Source: Pontibacter mangrovi
GTDB lineage: Bacteria; Bacteroidota; Bacteroidia; Cytophagales; Hymenobacteraceae
Direction of reading: 5' to 3'
Length of the DNA: 64,000 nucleotides
Assembly (NCBI RefSeq): GCF_006385705.1
Contig: NZ_VFRQ01000004.1
Span: 310,001 to 374,000 of the forward strand
The translations under genes and the position numbers were made by a program. Below the pieces are notes generated by a model. That model did no database searches and was not told the DNA's origin. It saw only the letters and a program-made list of their open reading frames with translations. How positions within the stretch are numbered: the stretch's first letter is position 1; every line of letters begins with the position of its first letter. Of this stretch, positions 36,360 through 44,902 are shown piece after piece.

Positions 36360-37200
36360 TCTATCGTAGTTGCCTGTTTCAGAAGTATAAGTTTTGTCAT
36401 CTTTTGTCATCAGCAGAAGTATAAACCCAGCGCTAAGAGCTACGCTCGTTAGTTCAAAACTCCCGTTTTGGCTAGTCCAGAAGAGGGGAATTCACCCGAG
36501 CCCGACACTCCCCTAAGAACTGGGGAGGGAGTTTCTGCAGCACCGGGCCCGACCACCCCTAGCCCCTCCTTGGATAAGGAGGGGGATTATACTTCCTTCT
36601 CTCCCTGTCATCTCGAATACTCTTGAGGCGAGAGCCGAAAAGAGCCAGCGTAGCTGTGAGAGATCTATTTAAAATTCTGCAGGTGATTTTCATCCCCCTG
36701 CCCCCTTCGAAGGGGGACTGTTCGGAAAGCAGTGGCTATTTAACCTGAACCCAATCTTTCCGTTGAGCGCCTTGTGAGATTCCGGTGCCCTGCAAGGGCA
36801 TTGAGCAAAGGAAGGGAACACAGCGCGATGCGGGAAGATGAGGCCTCCCGGCCTGGAAGGTCACCAAAGTATGAAATGCAACTTTAGGTATGTAAGGCTG
36901 AGGGTGAACGGCAGCTAGAAAGGATAGCTTGCCTCCAATTGCAGGAAGCGGCGGCTAAAGCAGGAGAAGGCACAAGCGGACGCTTGCGCCAGGGAAAGCC
37001 AGTGTAAGTATAAAGTATAGCCAAAGCAAATACGGCTTTCGCGGCCTTGAAAATCCGCAGCAGCTCAGGTTCCGGACAAGGATGTCCGGAACAGCGGAAG
37101 AAGAGCAGTGGCTATAGCGAGGCACCCCGAACGCCTTCGGGGCGCCATGGAAGTATAAATGCACAAGTTCAGGTGAGGGATAACAGCTGCGGCAGGTTTA
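36360..37200. repeat. long gene-free region rich in dispersed repeats
   Basis: No protein or RNA gene is supported. The region holds an inverted CCCCTCC...GGAGGGG element near 36552-36586, the TTCGAA palindrome (36691-36719) also seen at 30891, a segment (about 36760-36950) resembling 22490-22715, the palindrome GCACAAGCGGACGCTTGCGC at 36970-36989 (an exact inverted copy is at 52554-52573), and CACCCCGAACG...CTTCGGGGCGCCAT at 37133-37148, framed by GGCTATAG and AAGTATAAA as at 22733. It lies between convergent operons. Confidence 0.6.
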
Positions 37201-37205
37201 AAAAC

Positions 37206-37242
37206 AAAACGCCCGCTGCACAATTTCGGCAGCGGGCGTTTT
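37206..37242. terminator. bidirectional terminator at the end of the ebo cluster
   Basis: A 14-bp stem, AAAACGCCCGCTGC / GCAGCGGGCGTTTT with a 9-nt loop, has T runs on both strands. It lies 20 bp beyond the stop of eboF. Confidence 0.88.
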
Positions 37243-37261
37243 AATATAATTCATTTCCTGA

Positions 37262-38668
37262 TCAAGCCTCCGCGATAAACACCGGCTCCGGCTTGGGTAC
37301 CTGCAGGTGCTCCAGCATCAGGTTAAACACATCCACAGCCTGTATCTCCTGGGGCAGGTCCGTTTTATACTTTGTAAGCAGCAGCGGCCACTCTTGCTTA
37401 TCTTCCGGTATGCGCCCGTGCGAGCCTTTGATCAGGCTAGCGTCCAGCGGAATGATGTCCAGCACTGTCCGGAACCCGAGCTTTTTCCTCAGTAGCTTCG
37501 CGGCAATCAGCGGCATCGGGAATTTAATCTTAGGGTCGATGAACATCTCAACCGGGTCGAAGCCAGGCTTTTTGTGGATGTCGACCATGCGGGCATAGTC
37601 CGGGGCTTTTTTATCATCGAGCCAGAAATAATAGGTAAACCAGGCATTGGCCTTGGCTACAACCACAATCTCGCCACAACGCTCATGCGCCAGCCTATAC
37701 TTGTAGCGCTCTTCTCCCGCCAGCACCTCCTCAATGCCATCAACCTGCTGGAGCAGCTGTTTTACCTCGGCAATCTTCGCCGGATCCTTCACGTACACAT
37801 GCGCCACCTGGTGGTCGGCCACGGCAAAGGCGTCGCTCATGGCCATGTCCAGGAGCTCTGTGCCTCGTTCCACCCGCACGTTCAGGTAGCCTTTCTCCCG
37901 CAGCACCCGGTTTAGGTGCACCGGCTGGTTCACATCCGAAATGCCATACTCCGATAAAACCATCACCTGAGCCCCCTTACCTTCATAAAAGGAAATCAGG
38001 TCGCCGGCCACCGCGTCTATCTCCTGCAGGTCTTTGGCTATGCGCGGGTCCGACGGGCCGAGGCGCTGCAGGTTGTAGTCGAGGTGGGGGAGGTAGATGA
38101 GCGTGAGCGTCGGGTTGTAGAGGTCATCCGTCATTTTGCTGGCATCAGCAATCCACTTGCTCGATTTGATGGAAGTGTTTGGCCCCCAGTAATTAAACAG
38201 CGGGAAAGTACCCAGTTGCGCCTGCAGCTTGTCGCGGAGGTCAGCAGGTTGGGTGTAGCAGTCGGGTAACTTTCGGCCATCGGCCAGGTACTGCGGGCGC
38301 GGCGTTAAGGTATAGTCGGCGGTGGTATTCATGTTGTACCACCAGCCCATGTTGGCCACGGTAAAAGTGGGGTCGGCGGCTTTAGCCACTTCCCATACTT
38401 TGGGGGCCTGCACCAGCTTGTTCGACTGCCGCCAAAGCTTAATCTCGTCCTCCTCTCTAAAGTACCAACCATTGGCTACAATCCCGTGTTCTTCGGGCCA
38501 TTTGCCTGTAAAGTAGGTGGCCTGTGCCGTGCAGGTAACAGCCGGCAGCACAGGTTTTATACTTGCCTGCTTTGCCCCGGCGGCCCATTTGGCTATGTTA
38601 GGAGTATTGGTGACGCTAATCAGTGATTTCGTGAGCCCGACGATGTTCAGGACTACCGTTTTCTGCAT
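37262..38668 (-). CDS. eboF: EboF-like alkaline phosphatase / nucleotide pyrophosphatase family protein
   Basis: A type I phosphodiesterase/alkaline-phosphatase-superfamily enzyme. The nucleophile Thr is in AVTCTAQATYFTGKWPEEHG, and metal-ligand regions are LPHLDYNLQRLGPSDPR, VLSEYGISDVNQPVHLNR and VADHQVAHVY. There is no signal peptide. The N-terminus MQKTVVLNIVGL overlaps the end of eboE by 53 bp. It is the last gene of the ebo cluster. Its substrate is unknown. Confidence 0.82.
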   Translation of the reverse strand: MQKTVVLNIVGLTKSLISVTNTPNIAKWAAGAKQASIKPVLPAVTCTAQATYFTGKWPEEHGIVANGWYFREEDEIKLWRQSNKLVQAPKVWEVAKAADPTFTVANMGWWYNMNTTADYTLTPRPQYLADGRKLPDCYTQPADLRDKLQAQLGTFPLFNYWGPNTSIKSSKWIADASKMTDDLYNPTLTLIYLPHLDYNLQRLGPSDPRIAKDLQEIDAVAGDLISFYEGKGAQVMVLSEYGISDVNQPVHLNRVLREKGYLNVRVERGTELLDMAMSDAFAVADHQVAHVYVKDPAKIAEVKQLLQQVDGIEEVLAGEERYKYRLAHERCGEIVVVAKANAWFTYYFWLDDKKAPDYARMVDIHKKPGFDPVEMFIDPKIKFPMPLIAAKLLRKKLGFRTVLDIIPLDASLIKGSHGRIPEDKQEWPLLLTKYKTDLPQEIQAVDVFNLMLEHLQVPKPEPVFIAEA

Positions 38669-39893
38669 TTTTCGTGTTGCTTATGTTTTGCTGAACCCAC
38701 TCCAGCTCCCGCCGGATAGATTCGGATAGGTCTTTCTTCAGTTCTTTTGGAAGCACGTCCCAGGTATAGGTTTCTACCTCCAGGTGTTTGGTCACGTTGT
38801 TTTGCGCCAGCAGCCGCAGCACCTCCGCCACATCCTCCTGGGTAGACTGCAAGCCGTTATACTCCTGCGTGAACAGCGGCACATGGAAATGCGTGCGCCA
38901 CTCCACCGCGTTTGGTTTTCGGATGTGCTGCAGGGCAAAAGTGAGGTCGGGGTACTGGGTTAAATGCCCTTCCTTGTCTTTCTCCACCACTTGGTGCAGG
39001 TAAGTGTCTTCGGCAAAAACGGCCATTGTCTCGGCTAGTTCTCCGCGCGTTTCCACATCCTCGGGCAAGGTGGTTTTGAGGGCGGCGCTCAGCTGTATCT
39101 TGCCGATCCGGATGCTGGCATGCTGCAGTTTGGCAAATGCCTCGGCGGGTTTTTCATAAGCCAGCGCAAAGTGGCACACGTCGTAGCAAAGCTGCAGGTG
39201 CGTATAGATCGCTTCCCGTGCCGCCTCTTTCTCCAGTCCCAACTCCTCCTGCAGGTAGGGCAGCCCCACGGGCAGCAGCCACTCCTGGTAATAGTTAATC
39301 ACCTCGCGTGAGTTTTCCAGCAGTCCGTCTGGCTCAGGCTCTATATCGATGTGGATGGTTTTGCCGGTTTGCTCTTTCAGTTTAACCAGCGCTGCCACCA
39401 GCTTTGCCAGGTGCTGGGTAGATTGCGCGTATACCGATTTTACTTTCTGCTCATCGGCCTCCAGCAGCCAGGGCTTGTAGGAGAGGGGCGAGGTGGAAAT
39501 GCCGCCTTCCATACCTTCCGGCAGGAGCTCTGCCAGAATGTTGGCCAGTCGCACCGTGTAGTCCAGTCGGTCAGGGGTGGTCCAGTCGGGGCGGTGCACC
39601 TTGTCTTTTACCGACTGGTGATGAAAGCCTCCGTACGGAAAGCCGTTCATGGTGAACACATATAGCCCCTGGCTCTGCAGCCATCCCTTAAATTCCTGCA
39701 GCCGTTCTGCCTCCAGCAAATCCTCGCTGGCCTGGTTCGAAAGGCGCAGGCCAATGCCAAAAGGCTTTTCGGGGGAAAGCTGTTTCTTGAGAGGGGGCAA
39801 GTATGTTTTCAGGCTTTGGAAAACCTCACTCCAGCCTTCGCCGGGGTGTATGTTGGTGCAATAGGTTAAATGGTGACCTTCATCCAGAATCAT
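38616..39893 (-). CDS. eboE: EboE, sugar-phosphate-isomerase-like TIM barrel
   Basis: A 425-residue xylose-isomerase-like TIM-barrel protein, annotated in known ebo clusters as metabolite traffic protein EboE. Blocks visible are LTYCTNIHPGEGWSEVFQSL, FTMNGFPYGGFH, IHIDIEPEPDG and LCYDVCHFALAYE with putative metal ligands. The last about 18 residues are read in the frame overlapping eboF. It follows eboD after 56 bp. Confidence 0.87.
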   Translation of the reverse strand: MILDEGHHLTYCTNIHPGEGWSEVFQSLKTYLPPLKKQLSPEKPFGIGLRLSNQASEDLLEAERLQEFKGWLQSQGLYVFTMNGFPYGGFHHQSVKDKVHRPDWTTPDRLDYTVRLANILAELLPEGMEGGISTSPLSYKPWLLEADEQKVKSVYAQSTQHLAKLVAALVKLKEQTGKTIHIDIEPEPDGLLENSREVINYYQEWLLPVGLPYLQEELGLEKEAAREAIYTHLQLCYDVCHFALAYEKPAEAFAKLQHASIRIGKIQLSAALKTTLPEDVETRGELAETMAVFAEDTYLHQVVEKDKEGHLTQYPDLTFALQHIRKPNAVEWRTHFHVPLFTQEYNGLQSTQEDVAEVLRLLAQNNVTKHLEVETYTWDVLPKELKKDLSESIRRELEWVQQNISNTKNAENGSPEHRRAHEITD

Positions 39894-39949
39894 GGTCTTT
39901 GGGTTTGGTGAGACATCAGGACATACTATTTGTCCATTCTATCTATGTT

Positions 39950-41128
39950 TTATACTTGAGAGAGCGGCTGGGGTTGGTATTTTTTCTGCAGATAGTTTAC
40001 CGCCTGCCGCACCAGTTCCTCGTCCATCTCGTGCACCTCCCGGCCTTCGCCCAGCTTTTGCAGCAGCATGATGGTCAGTTGCCCGCCCAGGTGCTCCCGA
40101 AACTCGTTCAGGCCTTTTATCACGGCCAGTTGCCCGTCGGGCTCCTTTTGCGCCAGCTCCGGCACAAACAAGCTAAAGCCCAGCTCCTGCAGCAGCTCCA
40201 GCACGTCATCCCGCTCGGCAGCGGTAATCATACCTTTTAGCTGCGAGTACACCACATCCAGGGCAATGCCAATGGCTACCGCCTCGCCGTGGCGTACGTT
40301 ATACCTGCTCAGCTGCTCCAGCTTGTGCGCCGCCCAGTGGCCAAAGTCCAACGGACGGGATGAGCCCATCTCAAAGGGATCCAGGCCGCCGATGTGCTCC
40401 ACATGCAGCTCGGCGCAACGGTGAATAAGGGCTTGCATGGCAGCCATATTGCGGTGGGCCAGCTGCCGCGCCTGTTGTTTTATACTTTGGTAAAAGCTGA
40501 TGTCTTTGATCAGGGCCACCTTCACTGCTTCTGAGATGCCGGAGCGCCAGTCGCGGTCTTCCAGGGTCAGTAAAAAGCTGCTGTCGTTGATCACGGCAAA
40601 GGGTGGCGCAAAGGTGCCCAGGAAGTTCTTCTTGCCAAAGGCGTTCACGCTGTTCTTTACCCCCACGCCTGAGTCGTTCTGCGAGAGCACGGTGGTAGGG
40701 ATGCGGATGTGGCGGATGCCGCGGTGCGCGATGGCTGCCGCAAAGCCTGCCAAATCAAGTATGGCCCCGCCGCCAATGGCGATCAGGTATGAATGGCGGC
40801 ACACGCCGAACGCGTTAATGGCGGCAAGTATGGCCTGCAGGTGCTTTGGGTCGTTTTTAGCTTCCTCGCCGCCAGGCAAAACCAGCGGATCGGATGCCAG
40901 CTGCAACGCACCGGCATGCGCCAGAGTAAACGCCTGCAGCTGCTCCAGCAGCCTTGGGTGCGCCTCGGCCACGCCACTGTCTACCAAAAACAAAGCTTTA
41001 CGCGGCGCAGTGGCTTTGTCCTGGGCCAGCACCTGCGGTAGCAGCGGGTTTTGCGGGCTAAAAAGGTCTTCTGTAAAGTATACCCCATACCTGAACGGTA
41101 CTGCAAAATTCTGTTCTATCGTCTTCAT
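39950..41128 (-). CDS. eboD: EboD, 3-dehydroquinate-synthase-like protein
   Basis: A sugar-phosphate cyclase of the AroB family. NAD-binding YLIAIGGGAILDLAGFAAAIAHRG, the GGEEAKND motif, VGVKNSVNAFGKKNFLG and the metal-ligand region ALIHRCAELHVEHIGG followed by DFGHWAAHKLE are present. Cluster membership makes a housekeeping AroB less likely. The ATG at 41128 (MKTIEQNF) is preferred to a TTG at 41140. Confidence 0.88.
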   Translation of the reverse strand: MKTIEQNFAVPFRYGVYFTEDLFSPQNPLLPQVLAQDKATAPRKALFLVDSGVAEAHPRLLEQLQAFTLAHAGALQLASDPLVLPGGEEAKNDPKHLQAILAAINAFGVCRHSYLIAIGGGAILDLAGFAAAIAHRGIRHIRIPTTVLSQNDSGVGVKNSVNAFGKKNFLGTFAPPFAVINDSSFLLTLEDRDWRSGISEAVKVALIKDISFYQSIKQQARQLAHRNMAAMQALIHRCAELHVEHIGGLDPFEMGSSRPLDFGHWAAHKLEQLSRYNVRHGEAVAIGIALDVVYSQLKGMITAAERDDVLELLQELGFSLFVPELAQKEPDGQLAVIKGLNEFREHLGGQLTIMLLQKLGEGREVHEMDEELVRQAVNYLQKKYQPQPLSQV

Positions 41129-41210
41129 ATCCGGGGGCAAATAATTTTGAATGGGTGAATGCGTGATCTTATGAATGAAATGCTATTTGAGAAAAGTTCG
41201 TTCACTGCAC

Positions 41211-42119
41211 TCAGGTAACGGCAAAGCTCTTGGCGATGTAGATGGACACAGGCAGCAGCAGTAGCACCACCAGGCCATACTGCCATCCGGCAAAACCAGC
41301 AGCCATACTTGCATTCATCACGATCAGGGCCAGAATCCCTGCCTTCACGGCTTTGATGATCAGCTTAGGCTCTTTGGCCGGCATAGCCTTGAGAAGCGGC
41401 GGGAAGATGAGGAAAGCAAACAGCAACAGGAAAGGCAGGCTATAAAGCAGGTTAAACTGGGGCAGCAGCGCCAGGCTCATGATACCGGCAAAAACCAGCA
41501 CATACATCAGCACGGCGGCTTTCAGGGCGGCTGTGTTGCCCCCGTGTACCTCTCCGCGGCTCACCATGGTAATAGCCGAAATATATACAATGGGAATAAG
41601 GGCGATGAACCAAAGCTCCTGCACAGCGGCGGGAATAGCGCTGACGCCCAGCAGCAGGTTGCCGCCACGGCAGGCGCCCATGTTTACCGGGCCCAGCACC
41701 GGGTGGTGCTTGCCTTTCCAGTCGTAGAGCAGGGCGAGCAGTGCCACCGTAATGGCCAGGCCAGCGCTGGTGGCGGACACCTGCCAGGCCGCCAGCACGC
41801 CGCCCAGTAGTAAGGCAGCGCCAAGTATACTGGCACCCGCTACACTTGCCTTGCCGCTCGGGATAGGGCGCTCAGGGCGCTCCACGCGGTCCAGGTCGGC
41901 GTCAAACACATCGTTAAAAACCACGCCGCCGCCGTACAACCCAATTGTGGCGAGCGCCAGCCAGCCCAGCATGTATAAATTGCCTGCCTCAAGGCCGTTT
42001 TGCCACCGCTGCCACGCGAGCAGCGCGCCAGAGGCGGCATAGCCCATCATCACATCCGCAATGGCCGTAACGATGTTGGCCGGGCGCATGAGGCGCAGGT
42101 AAGCTCCAATCTTGTTCAT
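41211..42119 (-). CDS. eboC: EboC, UbiA-family prenyltransferase
   Basis: An integral membrane prenyltransferase with about eight helices. The first Asp-rich motif is NDVFDADLDRVERPERPIPSG, and the second region is LLYDWKGKHHPVLGP. The N-terminus LRLMRPANIVTAIADVMMGYA is typical of the UbiA family. It starts 3 bp after the eboB stop, so translation is coupled. In cyanobacteria the ebo cluster is needed to export the scytonemin monomer; the product handled here is unknown. Confidence 0.9.
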   Translation of the reverse strand: MNKIGAYLRLMRPANIVTAIADVMMGYAASGALLAWQRWQNGLEAGNLYMLGWLALATIGLYGGGVVFNDVFDADLDRVERPERPIPSGKASVAGASILGAALLLGGVLAAWQVSATSAGLAITVALLALLYDWKGKHHPVLGPVNMGACRGGNLLLGVSAIPAAVQELWFIALIPIVYISAITMVSRGEVHGGNTAALKAAVLMYVLVFAGIMSLALLPQFNLLYSLPFLLLFAFLIFPPLLKAMPAKEPKLIIKAVKAGILALIVMNASMAAGFAGWQYGLVVLLLLPVSIYIAKSFAVT

Positions 42120-42122
42120 GCC

Positions 42123-43064
42123 TTAGCGTACAATATTAGAGTCCAGCTCGCCGGTAGCGTTTAGGTTGCCCACCACAGGGGCTTGGCCGCCGCGCAGTAC
42201 CGAGTTGTCCGAGAATTTCTCCCGCTGGTCTACCTCTGTTCCCTGCAGCCAGTCCGACTCATGCATCTGGCCGCTTTTGCCGAAGGAGTCCAGGGCGTTC
42301 TGGTAGCAGGTCTTTTTCACGTCTTCCAGGCTAATGCCGCGCTCCAGCATCAGGGAGGCCGTCTTTGGAACGGATAGCGGGTCGCTAACGCCCCAGTCAG
42401 CAGAGCTGTTCACGATAATGCGCTCAGAGCCATACTTCTTCACGACCTCCACCATGCGCTCGTTGCCCATTTTAGAGTTCGGGTAGATGGTAAAGGCAGC
42501 CCAGAAACCGCGGTCCAGCACGTCTTTTACCGTTTCCTCGTTGTTGTGGTCGATCACCACCATGTCCGGGGCGATGCCGTGCTCCAGGCATACTTCCATA
42601 CTTTTAATGGTGCCGGCTTTCTTGTCGCGGTGCGGCGTGTGCACCTGCACCGGCATGTTTACCTCTTTGGCCAGTTCCAGCTGCGCCCTGAAGTATTTAT
42701 CCTCTATGGCTGTCTGGTCGTCATACCCGATTTCTCCAACGCCTACCACGCCTTCCTTGCAGACAAAAAGCGGCAGCAGCTCCATCACCTGCTCGGCCAG
42801 GGCCTCGTTGTTCGCCTCTTTCGAGTTCAGGCCGATGGTGCAGTAGTGCTTGATGCCGAACTGGCTCGCCCGGAAGCGCTCCCAGCCCACCAGGCTGCTG
42901 AAGTAATCTTTAAAAGAGCCCGCCTCGGTGCGGGGCTGGCCCAGCCAGAAAGCCGGTTCAATAATGGCCACAATACCGGCCTGCCGCATACGCTCGTAAT
43001 CGTCGGTGGTGCGGGAGGTCATGTGGATGTGTGGATCTATGAGCATGAGGTTCTGCGTGTTCAT
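42123..43064 (-). CDS. eboB: EboB, TatD-family metal hydrolase
   Basis: A TIM-barrel amidohydrolase-type protein with the metal motif DPHIHMTSR, then VGVGEIGYDD, MPVQVHTPHRDK, VIDHNNEETV and VNSSADWGVSD, which match the TatD-like EboB family. Its 313 residues are typical. A 116-bp gap separates it from eboA. Confidence 0.88.
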   Translation of the reverse strand: MNTQNLMLIDPHIHMTSRTTDDYERMRQAGIVAIIEPAFWLGQPRTEAGSFKDYFSSLVGWERFRASQFGIKHYCTIGLNSKEANNEALAEQVMELLPLFVCKEGVVGVGEIGYDDQTAIEDKYFRAQLELAKEVNMPVQVHTPHRDKKAGTIKSMEVCLEHGIAPDMVVIDHNNEETVKDVLDRGFWAAFTIYPNSKMGNERMVEVVKKYGSERIIVNSSADWGVSDPLSVPKTASLMLERGISLEDVKKTCYQNALDSFGKSGQMHESDWLQGTEVDQREKFSDNSVLRGGQAPVVGNLNATGELDSNIVR

Positions 43065-43180
43065 ACAGTAGCGTAGTTGAAGTTGGTAGTAGTTCTTATT
43101 TCAATAAAAGAAACGCATATAAGTTAGCGTTCTTATGGGAAAGATCAAAGTTTAAACGGAAAGGAGCGTCAGGAGCTGCG

Positions 43181-44077
43181 CTACTCCCGGGCAAGGGCTT
43201 TATCCCCAATTTGCCTCCAGGTCAGCTCCCCCTTGTCGACGCGCGCCTTTAACTGCGGGTGAGAGTTCAGCAGCTCGCGGGCGGCGCTGTTATCGCTCTG
43301 GGCGCAGGCAAGCGCGGCCGCTTCCTGCTCCAGCTCATCGGGCTGGTCGAACAGCTTGCGAATATCGGCCAAAAGCACCTCGTCTATAAACGGGCCCACG
43401 GGGCGCCAAAGCTCCGGCGAAACAGGCCGGCCTGCTGCCCAGCGCTCATGGGCGTAGTCGGAGAGGATACGGGCCAGCTTGGCATTGCGGCGCTTCTCGA
43501 TGCCGTAGATACGGAAAATCGGCTTGCCCACAAAGAGCGTCTTGAGCACCATGTTGTTCCAGGCGTCTTCCTCCATGTAATCGGCAGGGTAGGGGTTATC
43601 CAGCGCCACGGCCTCAAACACATCGCCCATATTGGTGCGGAAGCCCTCGGCGGCACGCAGGCGGAACAGCTCTGGGTGCGGCAGCAGGGGCAGCGCAGCG
43701 TACAAAGCCACCAATTCGCCCATATCAGCCGTGTCAAACAGCGTTTCTACCTGCCGGAAAAATGCCTGGCCATCCTGGTGCGGCAGCGAAAGCAGGAGTA
43801 GGGTGCGGGCAGCCTGTGCAGCGTTCCAATGGCTGGGGTTAAACCCGGGCCGGATGGCATCGGCTGTGGACAGGTCCTGCGGCGAAAGTTGCAGGGGTGC
43901 TTTGCCTACAAAGCGCGGCGCGGCACTAAAGGCAAGGTAAAACTGACTGGTTTTGGCGTTTCCGGAGTTGATCTGCTCCATTTTCTGGTTAAGCCACTGC
44001 AGGCCCTGCGGAGTGGTGCTGTTTTCCAGTAGCTCTTTTAGAAAGGTAATGGTTTGCTGGATATCGGCTTGGTACAC
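43181..44077 (-). CDS. eboA: EboA domain protein
   Basis: A soluble, largely helical protein of 298 residues with no signal peptide. Blocks such as FYLAFSAAPRFVGK, LYAALPLLPHPELFRLRAAEGFRTNMGDVFEAVALDNPYPADY, WNNMVLKTLFVGKPIFRIYGIEKRRN and YAHERWAAGRPVSPELWRPV mark EboA. The function is unknown. It is the first gene of the cluster and is divergent from the small gene at 44602. The C-terminal LARE end is as annotated. Confidence 0.85.
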   Translation of the reverse strand: MYQADIQQTITFLKELLENSTTPQGLQWLNQKMEQINSGNAKTSQFYLAFSAAPRFVGKAPLQLSPQDLSTADAIRPGFNPSHWNAAQAARTLLLLSLPHQDGQAFFRQVETLFDTADMGELVALYAALPLLPHPELFRLRAAEGFRTNMGDVFEAVALDNPYPADYMEEDAWNNMVLKTLFVGKPIFRIYGIEKRRNAKLARILSDYAHERWAAGRPVSPELWRPVGPFIDEVLLADIRKLFDQPDELEQEAAALACAQSDNSAARELLNSHPQLKARVDKGELTWRQIGDKALARE

Positions 44078-44601
44078 GGATGTATAAGGGTTAAAGGTTA
44101 GAAGCTTACGAGTTACCTGCTCTGCTGCCTCCTCTGCGTAAATAGTGCGTTGCTGGCCTTGCCAGAAAGCATATTGAGCAGGAAACCTATATAGTTATGT
44201 AGCTATCACTAGATAGGTTTTTACGGAGCAACTTCAAGAAGGTTCATAAGGTTAAGCATCTTCCTGAATCTGTGCAACAATTTTGCTGTTTTTTAGAAGT
44301 ATCCGTAATGTCAGAAAAAACACTTGCTACTACTCCTGTAAAATTTTGCTGCAATTTTTAAGCAACACTTTTAGCTGTGGATGCGTATGGCACGTGCGGC
44401 ATGTAACGATCTGTAAAGTGGTAGATGTTTAAACACTGGTGTTGATACAGCTCCTTCATTCGCTTTTAAATAAAGAATATTTCTATTGGCAATAATTATA
44501 ATGCTATTCACCCATTTTATGAATTTCGTTGTGATATTTTACTCTAGATTTGAACTTTAATAGGCGTGTAAACTGTATATTCTGTAGAAGCATTTAAAAT
44601 T
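44078..44601. other. divergent region between eboA and the small gene
   Basis: No gene is supported. It contains an 8-bp stem AAACCTAT / ATAGGTTT at 44183-44220 followed by a T run, and TAGATTTG at 44545-44552, which fits the Bacteroidota -7 consensus TAnnTTTG for the plus-strand gene at 44602; a matching -33 element is not obvious. The AT content is clearly higher than that of the flanking genes. Confidence 0.4.
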
Positions 44602-44871
44602 ATGAAAGAATTAAAGCGAATCGAAGACGGACTAAAGAAAAGCAACACATTACTGTACAAGACTGATGACAAAGGACTTGCCTGCTCTTTTGTTAATGGA
44701 GGCCTAGTGGTAGACTCCTTTGTGGTAGAAGATAACGTAATTGCCGACGCCCTGGCGAAAAAAGGCATGAACGGAGTGGTAGAGGGCAGTAACTTTAGCA
44801 TGCTGCGCAACAACTATGACTGGTTCTCGCTGCACGTAAAGACAAAGAAGCTCTACGAAACCCTGAAGTAA
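44602..44871 (+). CDS. small protein of unknown function
   Basis: An 89-residue protein, soluble, with no signal peptide or known motif. The sequence begins MKELKRIEDGLKKSNTL and ends HVKTKKLYETLK, and contains two short hydrophobic stretches (GGLVVDSFVVED). It has good coding character and its own terminator, so it is a real gene. It is divergent from the ebo cluster, but a link to it is only positional. Confidence 0.65.
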   Translation: MKELKRIEDGLKKSNTLLYKTDDKGLACSFVNGGLVVDSFVVEDNVIADALAKKGMNGVVEGSNFSMLRNNYDWFSLHVKTKKLYETLK

Positions 44872-44875
44872 GCAA

Positions 44876-44902
44876 AAAGGCAGCGATCAGCTGCCTTTCT
44901 TT
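44876..44902. terminator. terminator between convergent genes
   Basis: The stem AAAGGCAGC / GCTGCCTTT with loop GATCA is followed by TCTTTTTAT on the plus strand; the left arm is preceded by AA, so it may work in both directions. Confidence 0.78.

Noticed and set aside
36360..37200. Possible CRISPR array or prophage remnant in the repeat-rich gap
   Set aside because: Repeats are palindromic, of several kinds and irregularly spaced; there are no equal spacers, cas genes or phage genes.
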